Assembly (NCBI GenBank): GCA_965243615.1
Contig: CBDEVO010000003.1
Location: forward strand, 1,798,001-1,862,000
Reading direction: 5' to 3'
From: JAJEEA01 sp965243615
GTDB lineage: Bacteria; Acidobacteriota; Vicinamibacteria; Vicinamibacterales; UBA8438
DNA: 64,000 bases
The translations under genes were made by a program, and so were the position numbers. Positions 53,101 through 61,257 of the stretch are shown piece by piece; the stretch's first letter is position 1; each line of letters starts with the position of its first letter. The notes beneath the pieces were generated by a model. It was not told where the DNA came from and made no database searches. It saw only the letters and a program-made list of their open reading frames with translations.

Positions 53101-53197
53101 CGAGCTGTTCAAGCAGTTCATGGACAACGAGGGCTTCAAGCGCTGGATGACCGACCGGGTGTTCGAGTTGGCCTGCGAGCAGGCGGGTGCGCCGTGA
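50190..53197 (+). pseudogene. hsdR: Type I restriction endonuclease subunit, frameshifted
   Basis: A nearly complete HsdR (about 1000 residues) split by two single-base insertions. The reading breaks near 50897 in a run of five Gs, and again near 51812 in AAGACCGGTGG; removing one G at each restores NRGWNDGAGNPPN and AKTVEDDPEF. The N-terminal nuclease carries VFTFELKNS; the motor has HSAGSGKSNSIAWL and IIIDEAHSSQGG. The homologous N terminus (ATDTSERGLERLICT) follows an ATA codon at 50190, with a GGGAGGCGG ribosome site before it, where an ATG is expected. The first ordinary in-frame start is GTG 50238. The gene is either inactive or affected by sequencing errors. Confidence 0.88.
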
Positions 53198-53524
53198 GTG
53201 GATCCCGATATCCGAGGGATCCGAAGGCCCCCGTGGCCGGGTCCTCTGCCGATGGGATGCGTGCGACCTCTCCTGGTTGCACGGCCCAAGTCCGCTTGGC
53301 CCTCTCCGCGCTGGTTTGTTTCGCTGCGCTAACTTCCTTGGACGGGCCTCGGGGACGCTGGCGAGCACCACATCGCCTGGATGGAGCGCAACGTTGACCA
53401 AGCCTCCGTTCAGGAACGATCCGGTTCAGCAGCTCGTCGGGGTCGCTGACGCTGATGGACTGCATTGCAGCCGGAGGGGTCAACAGGCCTCATCTTAAAG
53501 GACTATCGCACGGGAGAGCAAGTT
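53198..53524. other. Intergenic region between hsdR and the dGTPase gene
   Basis: About 330 bp. A frame of about 100 codons is open across it but looks non-coding (no motif, no ribosome site, heavy Ser/Arg). GC falls through this stretch towards the dGTPase gene. I see no promoter with both boxes. Confidence 0.4.
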
Positions 53525-54832
53525 ATGGCGCGTTCAGCAACTGTAGACCCAGAGTTCCGACAGCGCTTTTGGGCCCAAGAACCCCCGCGCCCGAACGACG
53601 ACCGTGATGAGTATGACCGAGACAGGGCGCGGGTAATACACTCCGCGGCGTTTCGGCGACTTCAAGCCAAGACACAGGTAATGGGTGTTGGGGAAGGCGA
53701 TTTTCATCGGACCCGTCTCACCCATTCCATTGAGGCGGCGCAGGTCGGCGAGGGACTGCTGAAAACTCTGAAGCGCCGGTACGGCTACGACACTGAGGAG
53801 TACAAGTGGTTGCCGTCTAGGGGCCTTCTTACCGGGGCTTGTCTTGCCCACGACTTAGGACATCCGCCGTTCGGTCATGGGGGCGAACAGGCTCTTCACC
53901 GGCGCGTTGCTGGGTGCGGGGGGTTTGAGGGAAATGCCCAGACTCTTCGGATTGTAACGCGACTAGAGAAATACCGGTACGGCCAAGGGATTAATCCGAC
54001 CCGGCGCTTCATCCTGGCACTGCTGAAATATCCGGCCCGGTACTCTACGTTCGAGGCGGAAAAGTACCGTGACAGGCCGCCCAAGTGTTATTTTGATACC
54101 GAGGCACCAATCGTAGAGTGGGCGCTTGACGGTGTGTTTGGTGCTGGGGAGACGCACAAGTTTGTGGCCGAAAGAGCGTCAACTGACAGGCCAACTCACC
54201 GCACACTTGACTCGTCGATAATGGAGGCTGCTGACGATATTGCGTATGGCGTCCATGACTGGGAGGACATTATGGCGCGGGGAATGGCAACTTCCCGAGA
54301 TCTCTTGGATGGGCTTCATTCGATATTTGGAACCGGCGATACCACGATTGGCAGTGGGGATATAGTGATATCTCTCTCTGACTTCAAGGATAATCTGTGG
54401 CGCGATCACGTTGAGCGAAAGATGCTAATCGGCAAGCTAGTGCACTTTTTCATTACGTCCGCACGGATAAAGTACAGGGAGGGTTTTGAGCATCCATTAC
54501 TCAGAATGCGGGTAGGTTGGGAGAAACCCGTCGAGGCATTTCTGGAGACGCTGAAGCAGTTGGCATACAAGTTGGTTATTAGAGGGGCCGAGATACAGCA
54601 ATTGGAGAAGCGGGGGCAGAGGGTCGTTGATCGGCTGTTTGGTGAGTTCATCGGTGCTCCGGACAGGTTGATACCGCGGACGACCTGGGAGTACTATGAG
54701 AAGTACTCAGTGAACGACAGTGAAGAAAGGAAAGTATGCGACTATATCGCTGGGATGACGGATCCGTATGCAAACCGAATATATCACCGTCTGTTTACGC
54801 CGGGACAGGGATCTAGTCGCGACGAGTTGTAG
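53525..54832 (+). CDS. dgt: Deoxyguanosinetriphosphate triphosphohydrolase (HD domain)
   Basis: A 435-residue dGTPase of the type that releases triphosphate from dGTP. Metal ligands of the HD domain are visible: HRTRLTHSIEAAQVG, then CLAHDLGHPPFGHGGE and SSIMEAADDIAYGVHD. ATG at 53525 has GGGAGAG upstream. Its codons are clearly AT-richer than every neighbour (ATA, TTA and AGA are used), a sign of transfer. Some bacterial dGTPases act in phage defence by emptying the dGTP pool, and the location among restriction and toxin genes fits that. Housekeeping use cannot be excluded. Confidence 0.92.
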   Translation: MARSATVDPEFRQRFWAQEPPRPNDDRDEYDRDRARVIHSAAFRRLQAKTQVMGVGEGDFHRTRLTHSIEAAQVGEGLLKTLKRRYGYDTEEYKWLPSRGLLTGACLAHDLGHPPFGHGGEQALHRRVAGCGGFEGNAQTLRIVTRLEKYRYGQGINPTRRFILALLKYPARYSTFEAEKYRDRPPKCYFDTEAPIVEWALDGVFGAGETHKFVAERASTDRPTHRTLDSSIMEAADDIAYGVHDWEDIMARGMATSRDLLDGLHSIFGTGDTTIGSGDIVISLSDFKDNLWRDHVERKMLIGKLVHFFITSARIKYREGFEHPLLRMRVGWEKPVEAFLETLKQLAYKLVIRGAEIQQLEKRGQRVVDRLFGEFIGAPDRLIPRTTWEYYEKYSVNDSEERKVCDYIAGMTDPYANRIYHRLFTPGQGSSRDEL

Positions 54833-54980
54833 GTGGGGTTCTTGAGCGCGGGCGAGTGCGATGCTCGTGCAGATCGCGGAGCGCCGACGGAACTTGGGTC
54901 GGCAGACGATGACGTCAGACGGCGAACATAAATCTGGCCGTGTCCGAATCCGACGTAATCCGGTCCAAACGGACAGGATT
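54833..54980. other. Intergenic stretch after the dGTPase gene
   Basis: Low-complexity transition sequence with no gene. It separates the dGTPase from an hsdR relic. Confidence 0.4.
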
Positions 54981-55088
54981 AGTGTGGATGAACAGATGCA
55001 GAAGATCATGCTGCTCGACGAGGACGGGGAGATGTAGCCCGTGCCAACCAGCGGCGGCGGACAGCGTCCCGAGCCCGAGCTAGACCGA
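54981..55088 (+). pseudogene. Relic of an hsdR 3' region
   Basis: Matches the C-terminal region of hsdR (52793-52887): QKIMLLDEDGEM, an in-frame TAG, then PVPTSGGGQRPEPELDR, against QKILLPDEDAEIEPVPTSGGGQRPDPELDR in the main gene. Differences are scattered, so it derives from a diverged second hsdR. It ends abruptly at the candidate IS1634 terminus. Confidence 0.85.
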
Positions 55089-56936
55089 AGTTTCAGAGCG
55101 GATCGCGCAAAAGTCCCTTTGATTGAGTCAGTTACGCTGTTTCATGGGGTGTCGATACTGGCTACACTCGCGGTGTCATCCCCAGTAGCTCGAAGCAGCG
55201 CTGCTGCACCGGCGTCGGTTCGGTGTGCAGGGTGAAGGTGCTGTCACCCTCGCCCACCTGCATCGTGTTGGCGGTCAGCGTGCCGAGGTCGGCGAGTAGG
55301 GTCCGGAAGCTGTGCACGGGCAGCGCGTCGTCGGTGCGTTTGCGGCCGGCCTTGGCCCGCGCCGCCGGCGAGCGTCGCGCAGGAGCGACCACCGAAGCGC
55401 GCTGCCGTTCGGCGGCGGCCGGGTCGTGGTCGTCGAACAGCATCGGGGCCAGGGCGCGGCGCATGTGCCACTCGACGTAGTAGGCCAGCATGCACAGCAG
55501 CACGTGGGCGCGCACCCGGTCCTCGCGCCGGTGGTGGAGCGGCCGCACCTGCAGGTCCACCGACTTGAGATAGCGAAACGCCCGCTCCACCTTCGACAGG
55601 TCCTTGTAAGCGCGGACGGTCTGGGCCGCGTCGAACTGCTCGGGCTCGACGTTGGACCGGACGATGTAGATTCCGTCGAGCTGCTCTTCGGCCGCGACCT
55701 TCTCGGCGTTGCGTTGAAAGGTGAAGGACTCGTCGGTGATGGTGATGAGGAAGTGCTTCGCCATCTTGTGCCGGTTGATGACTTTGCCGACGCGCACGCC
55801 GATGGCGGCCTCGCCCCGCAACGGCCGGTTCTTGCGCCGGGTCGCGGCCGCGATGGGCGCGAGGTCCTTCTCGGTCGCGGCCAGCAGCTCTTGCCGCTTG
55901 CGCTGCCGTTCGGCGGCGAGCAGGGGATTGCGGCACACGATCAGCCGCTCGCCGGGGGAATTCGTCGCTGGTGACCTCGGCCAGGTCCCGCTCGTCGAAC
56001 AACGACGGCGTCACCGTGCCGGCGTCGACGAGCTTCCGGATGACGGGTGCGCGCAGGGAAGTGATCCAGCGCAGCCCGTCGACCCCCTCCAGGTCCTCGC
56101 GGATCCGCGCCGCGGTCAGCATGCCGCGGTCGCCGACCAGCACGACGTGCTGCAAGCCGAACCGTTCCCGGAGTTTCTCCACCTGGCTTGCCGTCGCGGC
56201 TGTATCCGCGCTGCGCCAACGGGCAGCGGGTCCCCTCCACGTAGCTGGAGGTCAAGTCGTAGAGCACCAGGGTGTGTTCCCGCAGGTGCTGTTGCGCGAG
56301 TCGTTGCTCGATGGCCGCCTGCCGCTCGACGAGCCAGTCCATCGCGGCGTAGAGCTCATGCTGGTCGACGTCGCCGAGTTCGAGCACCCTGCCCAAGGTG
56401 GAGACGGCGGTCTCGGGGGCGAGGGCGCGGGCGGTGGCGAGCTTCGACTGCGCGTCGATGACGCGGGCGACGATGAGGGCGACGACGAGGTCACGGACGC
56501 GGCTCGCCTGGCGGGCGATGAGGGTGTGGAGTCCGAGCTGCTTGAGGGTGCCGAGGACGGCGGCGATGTGGCCGTGGGGGAGGCTGCGAAGGCAGGTGAA
56601 GGCGTCTTCCGGATTGACGAGATGCTCGCCGTGGAGGACGCGTCGCACCGCCTCGATGGCAGCGTCTGGGAGCTTGGAGAGGTTGGCGAGGGTGCGCTTC
56701 TTGACGCGCCCGTCTTGGCGGTAGGACTCCCGGAGGAGGACGGCGGGTGGCGAGGAGCGATTGCGGACGCTCTCGACATACATGGTTACTCATTATACAT
56801 ATATCACCCTATATATCAAGCAAAAACTGGAATTAATGGGTATATTTACATGGCTACAAATGACCTGATAGACCATGCCAATAACCCCAAAACTCCTTTA
56901 GTTGCTATAAGTTAGAGAAAATCGAGTGCTGAAACT
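55089..56936 (-). mobile_element. IS1634-family insertion sequence, decayed
   Basis: The transposase gene fills most of the interval. Candidate ends are AGTTTCAG at 55089 and its complement CTGAAACT ending at 56936. They are bordered by ACCGA on the left and CCCGA on the right, an imperfect match for a target duplication. The stretch 56784-56925 next to the transposase start is strikingly AT-rich. The limits are proposed, not proven. Confidence 0.6.
55162..56783 (-). pseudogene. IS1634-type DDE transposase, internally deleted and frameshifted
   Basis: It starts MYVESVRNRSSPPAVLLRES, typical of IS1634 transposases, and ends LLGMTPRV. Between RDGK and VEKLRERFGL the usual stretch of about 30 residues is missing; the junction lies in GGCAAGCCAGG near 56195, and the frame changes there. 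A second shift near 55960 is one extra C in a run of five, after TSDEFP and before GERLIVCRNP. DDE residues remain in VVLVGDRGML and the C-terminal SKVERAFRYLK block. It cannot make a full protein as it stands. Confidence 0.88.
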
Positions 56937-56941
56937 CCCGA

Positions 56942-57250
56942 TTAGTCGACGAACTGGGCTACCTCCCTTTCGAGGCGCATGCCGCGCACCTGTTCTTCCA
57001 GCTCGTCTCAAGGCGCTACGAGCGCGGGAGCATCCTGATCACGTCGAACCGCTCGGTCGGCGAATGGGGCGAGGTGTTCGGCGACGCCGTGGTCGCCACC
57101 GCGATCCTCGACCGGCTGCTGCACCACAGCCACGTGTTGACGATTACCGGGGAGAGCTACAGGCTGCGGGAGAAGCGTCGGGCTGGCGCCCTGCGGATCC
57201 CGGCGCCGAAGCCTGTCGCGTCGGAGACCCGCTCGGGGGCGTCGTCATGA
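56942..57250 (+). pseudogene. IstB 3' fragment (IS21 helper ATPase)
   Basis: About 102 codons without a start, reading VDELGYLPFEAHAAHLFFQL (Walker B region) and ITSNRSVGEWGEVFGD...DRLLHHS, then GESYRLREKR. These are the C-terminal half of IstB. Walker A and the istA transposase gene are missing, so only the right part of an IS21 element survives. Its left edge meets the IS1634 end. Confidence 0.88.
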
Positions 57251-57439
57251 CCACGCGACCGACATCAGGGCGAGCACAGACAGGGACTCACGCTCACGCG
57301 CCGGTGCCGCGCCACGCCGCCCTTTCGGCCGGCGTGGCGGTTGTCAAGCTGGCCGCCCGCTGCAACGCGGCACCGCTCGAGCCCGCCGACGCTCGACGTC
57401 GTGAACGTCCGGGGGTCGAGCCGCCTGTCACCAACCGGT

Positions 57440-57453
57440 CCGTTACGTAACGG
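57440..57453. repeat. Perfect 14-bp palindrome
   Basis: CCGTTACGTAACGG lies 13 bp before the small gene that starts at 57466. It could be an operator or a chance palindrome within IS21 remains. Confidence 0.4.
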
Positions 57454-57465
57454 TGTGGAGTTGTC

Positions 57466-57819
57466 GTGGCGTTGACGAAGGCGGAGCGGCAGGCGCATTA
57501 CCGGGAGCGGCGGCAGGCCGGCGAGTCCCGGATCCGCTCCCGGAACGCACTGCAGCTGATCGCGCGGTCGGGGCGCGTAGCTGCGGGACGGACGGCGTGT
57601 CAACGTGCTGCGCACGTCCTCCGCGATGCTACGGCCCTGTCGGGTGACACACCGTCCGCCCCGCGGCTCGGATGGCAATTGTGGGCCTTGCGGCCCGGCC
57701 TGGACGGGGCGTCCCGGCCGTCCACGGCGCTCACGGAACGCGGTGGATCGCCGGAAGTCGATCTATATACGCCGTTTCTTCGGGGGTCAGTTTTCGATGT
57801 CGCCGGGGGGTCAGTATGA
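57466..57819 (+). CDS. Small hypothetical protein in IS21 remains
   Basis: A 117-residue frame from GTG (GGAG upstream). The first 25 residues (ALTKAERQAHYRERRQAG) are a charged helix seen at the start of small plasmid- or IS-borne proteins. The rest is low-quality and the last residues are encoded by the IS21 and RIT end repeats. Probably a remnant; not assigned. Confidence 0.35.
   Translation: MALTKAERQAHYRERRQAGESRIRSRNALQLIARSGRVAAGRTACQRAAHVLRDATALSGDTPSAPRLGWQLWALRPGLDGASRPSTALTERGGSPEVDLYTPFLRGSVFDVAGGSV
57784..57807 (+). repeat. IS21-type end repeat, left of the RIT element
   Basis: GGGTCAGTTTT followed by CGATGTCGC. The same unit, GGGTCAGTTTT-GAGTGTCGC, appears on the far side of the RIT element at 61250. 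IS21 ends carry several such units. Confidence 0.6.
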
Positions 57820-57840
57820 CCAGCGTCGCGTTATGACAAG
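57808..57840 (+). repeat. RIT terminal site, left
   Basis: Outer block GGGTCAGTATG, 12-bp spacer, inner block TTATGACAAG. It is the inverted counterpart of the right site. Confidence 0.75.
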
Positions 57841-57897
57841 CCGCCACGGCGAGGACCGGTGGTGGCCGAGGTTGAGGGCGTGGGGCGCTTTCCATAA

Positions 57898-58896
57898 TCA
57901 GAGGCTCGCCAGGAAGGTCAGCAGCGAGTCATCCGCCTTGAAGCGCCGTGTCCGTTGACCGAGTGGATCGAGTTTCGCCAGGGCGCGTTCCTTGAGCTGG
58001 AGATCGGCCTCGACGTATTGATGAGTGGTATCGAGCCGCTCGTGGCCGAGCCACAGCGCAATGGTCGCCACGTCGACACCGGCCTGGAGCAGGTGCATGG
58101 CGGTGGTGTGGCGAATGACGTGCGGCGATACGCGCTTGGCGACCAAGCTCGGACATCGCTCGTGAGCTCGACGACAGGCCTGATCGAGCAGGTGGGTGAC
58201 CCCCTGTCGCGTCAATCCGTCGCCGCGGGCGTTGCGGAACGCATAGTCGGGCAAGGCCTCACCCTCTTCGTCGAACCACTGGCGCAGACTGCGGCTGGTC
58301 CGAGTCCAGAGGGGGACGGCGCGCTCCTTGCGGCCCTTTCCGAAGAGCTGGACGAGCGGGGCAGCGCCGAAGCGTACGTGGGAGCGCCGCACCGCAATGA
58401 GCTCGGAGACCCGCGCTCCAGTGTTGTAGAGAGTCAGCAGGAGGACGTGGTCCCGCCGTCCGCCGCGGGTCGAGCGGTCACAGCCGTCCAGGAGGGCGGT
58501 CATTTCCGGCCGCGTCAGATAGTGGACCTGTCGTCGTGGAGCGCGTTTGCGGGGAATCGCCAGGACACGAGACGCCAAGTCGACGCACTCAGGCGAACGC
58601 AGGGTTGCGAACCGGACGAAGGAGCGGACAGCGCCCAGACGCGCATTGCGAGACTGAACGCTGTTGCCACGGTCTTCTTCGAGGTAGTCGAGGAACTCCA
58701 GGATCACGGGAGCATCGAGGTCGTCGAGCGTGAGCGCCTCGGGCTTCCGCTGCCGGTGCCGCTCGAGAAACGTGAGCAGCAAACGGAAGGCATCACGATA
58801 GGCGTTGACGGTCTGCGGGCTGACCGCCTTCTCCTGCGGGAGATGGTTGGCGAAGAACGCACGGAGCAACGGGCCGAGCGGGACATGAACGGTCAT
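57898..58896 (-). CDS. Tyrosine recombinase, third gene of the RIT trio
   Basis: A 332-residue XerC/D-like recombinase. The N-terminal SAM-like core-binding domain (LGPLLRAFFANHLPQEK, TVNAYRDAFRLLLTFL) precedes the catalytic domain: Arg I in YNTGARVSELIAVR, HxxR in SPHVIRHTTAMHL, the second His in LWLGHERLDTTHQY and the nucleophile Tyr in that same segment. Its start overlaps the stop of the middle gene by four bases (ATGA). Confidence 0.95.
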   Translation of the reverse strand: MTVHVPLGPLLRAFFANHLPQEKAVSPQTVNAYRDAFRLLLTFLERHRQRKPEALTLDDLDAPVILEFLDYLEEDRGNSVQSRNARLGAVRSFVRFATLRSPECVDLASRVLAIPRKRAPRRQVHYLTRPEMTALLDGCDRSTRGGRRDHVLLLTLYNTGARVSELIAVRRSHVRFGAAPLVQLFGKGRKERAVPLWTRTSRSLRQWFDEEGEALPDYAFRNARGDGLTRQGVTHLLDQACRRAHERCPSLVAKRVSPHVIRHTTAMHLLQAGVDVATIALWLGHERLDTTHQYVEADLQLKERALAKLDPLGQRTRRFKADDSLLTFLASL

Positions 58897-59828
58897 GGCG
58901 CCACCTCCCCGTCGACGAACGCCTCGAAGCGTACGGCCGCCGGTTCAAGCACGGGCGAGGTGGCCGTCAGATACCAGTAGGTATGTCTCGGGTGCACGTG
59001 GCCGAGGTAGACGGCGAGTGCGGGAAGCTGGTCGCGGACGGCGATGCCCTGCTGCGTCCACGCGGCCAGCCGGTGGACGGCGAAGCTGTGGCGCAGGTGA
59101 TGAAGGCTGACCCCGCGGGTGCCGACCGGCCCACGCAGCCCGAGCCGGCGGGCCAACTGCGCGAAGGTTCTCGCGAGGACGTCGTGGTTGAGTCGGGTGC
59201 CGCGTTCGGAGACGAAGAAGGCGTTGCACAGGCCGTCATAGCCGAGAACCCGGCGTTGCTGGGCGTAGGTTTGCAGCGCGGCGGCCGTCGTGGGATGGAG
59301 CGGCACCAGGCGCGACTTCCGGAACTTGGTCCTGTGAATCTGCAGGCACGGGAGGGCGCCGACGAGATCGACATGATCGATGTCAAGGTGAATCGCCTCG
59401 CCGGCTCGGAGTCCGCAGCTCGCCAGCAAGCCGATCACCGTGGAAACGGTGCGAGGACGTAGCCCGTCGCGCGGTGCGAGACCGCGAGCGGCGTCCATCA
59501 GGGCGGCGATCTCGTTGGGTGCGAGGATGCGAGGGGTGGAGCGTTTCCTGGTACTCAGCAACCCGGTACCGGGCACGTCGACGTCAGGTTCGGCCGCGCG
59601 GACCATGGTGAGGAACCCGCGCACGATGCTCAACCGATGTGCGTGCTGGCCAGTGCTCGCGGTGGCCCACTCGACGGCGACCTGAGCGACCTGGGCGTCC
59701 TGACCGCAGCGTTCGAGATGGTCCACGAAGTCCTGCAGGAGATGCGCTTCCGGTCGCATCGAGAAGCCGATGGCGCGCCGCAACGCGACGTAGGTCTGCA
59801 AGTGCTGGCGCCAAGCCTCGCCGGTCAT
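58893..59828 (-). CDS. Tyrosine recombinase, second gene of the RIT trio
   Basis: A 311-residue recombinase. Catalytic Arg I lies in SCGLRAGEAIHLDIDHVD, HxxR in LHHLRHSFAVHRL, the second His in LGHVHPRHTYWYL, and the Tyr in YWYL. The LGHVHPRHTYWYLT ending is typical of the middle gene of such trios. ATG at 59828 has GGAGGTG upstream and overlaps the first gene's stop by four bases (ATGA). Confidence 0.95.
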   Translation of the reverse strand: MTGEAWRQHLQTYVALRRAIGFSMRPEAHLLQDFVDHLERCGQDAQVAQVAVEWATASTGQHAHRLSIVRGFLTMVRAAEPDVDVPGTGLLSTRKRSTPRILAPNEIAALMDAARGLAPRDGLRPRTVSTVIGLLASCGLRAGEAIHLDIDHVDLVGALPCLQIHRTKFRKSRLVPLHPTTAAALQTYAQQRRVLGYDGLCNAFFVSERGTRLNHDVLARTFAQLARRLGLRGPVGTRGVSLHHLRHSFAVHRLAAWTQQGIAVRDQLPALAVYLGHVHPRHTYWYLTATSPVLEPAAVRFEAFVDGEVAP

Positions 59829-61078
59829 CGAACACCTCCGGGCCACGGCAGGGCGACCGTAGCGAGGGTCTCTCGGTCCAGCTTGGCGTAGATGGTGGTG
59901 GTCTCCAGACGGGCGTGGCCCAGCAGGTCCGCCACGGTCTTCATTGGGACGCTCCGGCGGACCATCTGGGACGCGAACGTGTGTCGGAACACGTGCGCGC
60001 CGGGCCGCGGAACGATGACCTGAGCTCGCCGCAACGCTCGTTTGGCGAGCTGGCTTACGAGCGTCCCGCTGAGTTGCCTATACGGCGCACGCGCGGTTAC
60101 GAAGATCGCATCCGGCGGACTGGTCGGGGGTCGCGAACGCAGCGTGGAGACCAAGGCCGCCCCAACGTCGGCGGGCAGCGGCAGTCGCCGCTGCCGTCCC
60201 CCTTTGCCGGCCACGCAGACAGAGCCGTTGTGCCAGTCGATGTCCTTCACCGTGAGGGCTGCGACCTCGCCTGCCCGCAGACCGAGCCTGGTCAGCAGCA
60301 GCAGGGCGGCGCGGTCACGATGGCCGCTGGCACGCGTCTCATCTACCGCGGCCAGCACCCGCTGCACGTCGTTGGCCGACAGGTCGCGAGGCAACGTGGC
60401 GTGCTTCCACTCGCGCACCGGCGGCACGGCACCCACGATGCCGGCGGGAACGACGCCACGGGCGGCGAGGAACCGAAGAAACGCCCGGGTGGCGGTGACT
60501 GGTGCCCGACATGCCGATGGACTGAGCTGGCCCGCCCGGGTCTGCACAAACGCTGCAACCGTCGGCACGGTGAGCCGGGACCAGTCAGGCGTCGGCGTTC
60601 CAGCGCACTCGGTAAGGAAGGCTGCCGCGTAGCGCCCGTAGATGCGCCGGGTTCCGACGACCAGCCCGTGCGCGTGCACCAGGTGGTCGTCGAAGTGCTG
60701 CAGCCACTGGTCGGTCTCGGATGCAGCGCTCACCGGACCGCGGCGCGCCGCTACACCCTGGGTCCAGAGATATCCGGCCAATAGATGGACGCCAGCAGCC
60801 AACTCCGAAGCCCGGCCGTTTCGACGCTCCGGCGCCCGCCGCCGCGGCAGCCCGTTGACGAAGCGGGCGACCAGCGGCTCATCGATGTCAGCGGCTGCGA
60901 TCCGCTGGCGCTCGAGCCACCCGCTGAAGATCGCCGCGGCGCGGACGTGACCTCGAATGACGCAGGTTGCGTACCCGCGGCTCGTGAGGACGTCGACGAA
61001 GTCGTCGAGCCATTGGCCCAGCGGCCCCGACCGGATCTGCTTGCAGATGTGTGGGCGAACCGAGAGCGCTTCAAGCAT
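59825..61078 (-). CDS. Tyrosine recombinase, first gene of the RIT trio
   Basis: A 417-residue recombinase, longest of the three, as usual for RIT elements. Arg I is in LGLRAGEVAALTVKDID, the HxxR in GAHVFRHTFASQM, and the second His and Tyr in LLGHARLETTTIYAKLD. ATG at 61078 is fixed by GGAGGAG upstream; a GTG at 61114 is weaker. Its promoter must lie in 61079-61196, where ACCATACGTACTATG forms a near-palindrome. Confidence 0.95.
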   Translation of the reverse strand: MLEALSVRPHICKQIRSGPLGQWLDDFVDVLTSRGYATCVIRGHVRAAAIFSGWLERQRIAAADIDEPLVARFVNGLPRRRAPERRNGRASELAAGVHLLAGYLWTQGVAARRGPVSAASETDQWLQHFDDHLVHAHGLVVGTRRIYGRYAAAFLTECAGTPTPDWSRLTVPTVAAFVQTRAGQLSPSACRAPVTATRAFLRFLAARGVVPAGIVGAVPPVREWKHATLPRDLSANDVQRVLAAVDETRASGHRDRAALLLLTRLGLRAGEVAALTVKDIDWHNGSVCVAGKGGRQRRLPLPADVGAALVSTLRSRPPTSPPDAIFVTARAPYRQLSGTLVSQLAKRALRRAQVIVPRPGAHVFRHTFASQMVRRSVPMKTVADLLGHARLETTTIYAKLDRETLATVALPWPGGVR

Positions 61079-61196
61079 GGTCTCCTCCTCGGTCCCCGGT
61101 GCTGGGGGACTCACAGAAGACCATACGTACTATGTAAAGCTCGCCGTGAGGTGGACGCCTGCCACGCCAGGGATAGCGGCACTTCGCCGACGGTCA

Positions 61197-61229
61197 CTTG
61201 TCATAATCCAGTGGTTGCCATACTGACCC
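61197..61229 (-). repeat. RIT terminal site, right
   Basis: On the reverse strand GGGTCAGTATG, 12-bp spacer, TTATGACAAG, matching the left site in both blocks. Confidence 0.75.
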
Positions 61230-61257
61230 GTATGTCCAGTTGGTCATACGGGTCAGT
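61222..61257. repeat. 13-bp perfect inverted repeat at the RIT/IS21 junction
   Basis: ACTGACCCGTATG and CATACGGGTCAGT with a 10-bp centre. One arm belongs to the RIT terminus and the other to the flanking IS21-type end unit, so the palindrome marks the insertion junction. Confidence 0.8.

Larger units (their letters stand above)
57808..61229 (-). mobile_element. RIT element (recombinase in trio)
   Basis: Three adjacent tyrosine recombinase genes on one strand, coupled by ATGA overlaps, with matching inverted sites at both ends. Left site 57808-57840: GGGTCAGTATG, 12 variable bases, TTATGACAAG. Right site 61197-61229: the same two blocks in inverted orientation with a different 12-bp centre. 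The two blocks resemble the paired arm sites that tyrosine recombinases bind. All three catalytic sets look intact, so the element may be active. It appears to have entered an IS21 end. Confidence 0.85.

Noticed and set aside
53187..53498. A 103-codon frame between hsdR and the dGTPase gene
   Set aside because: It overlaps the end of hsdR, has no ribosome site and no recognisable composition or motif.
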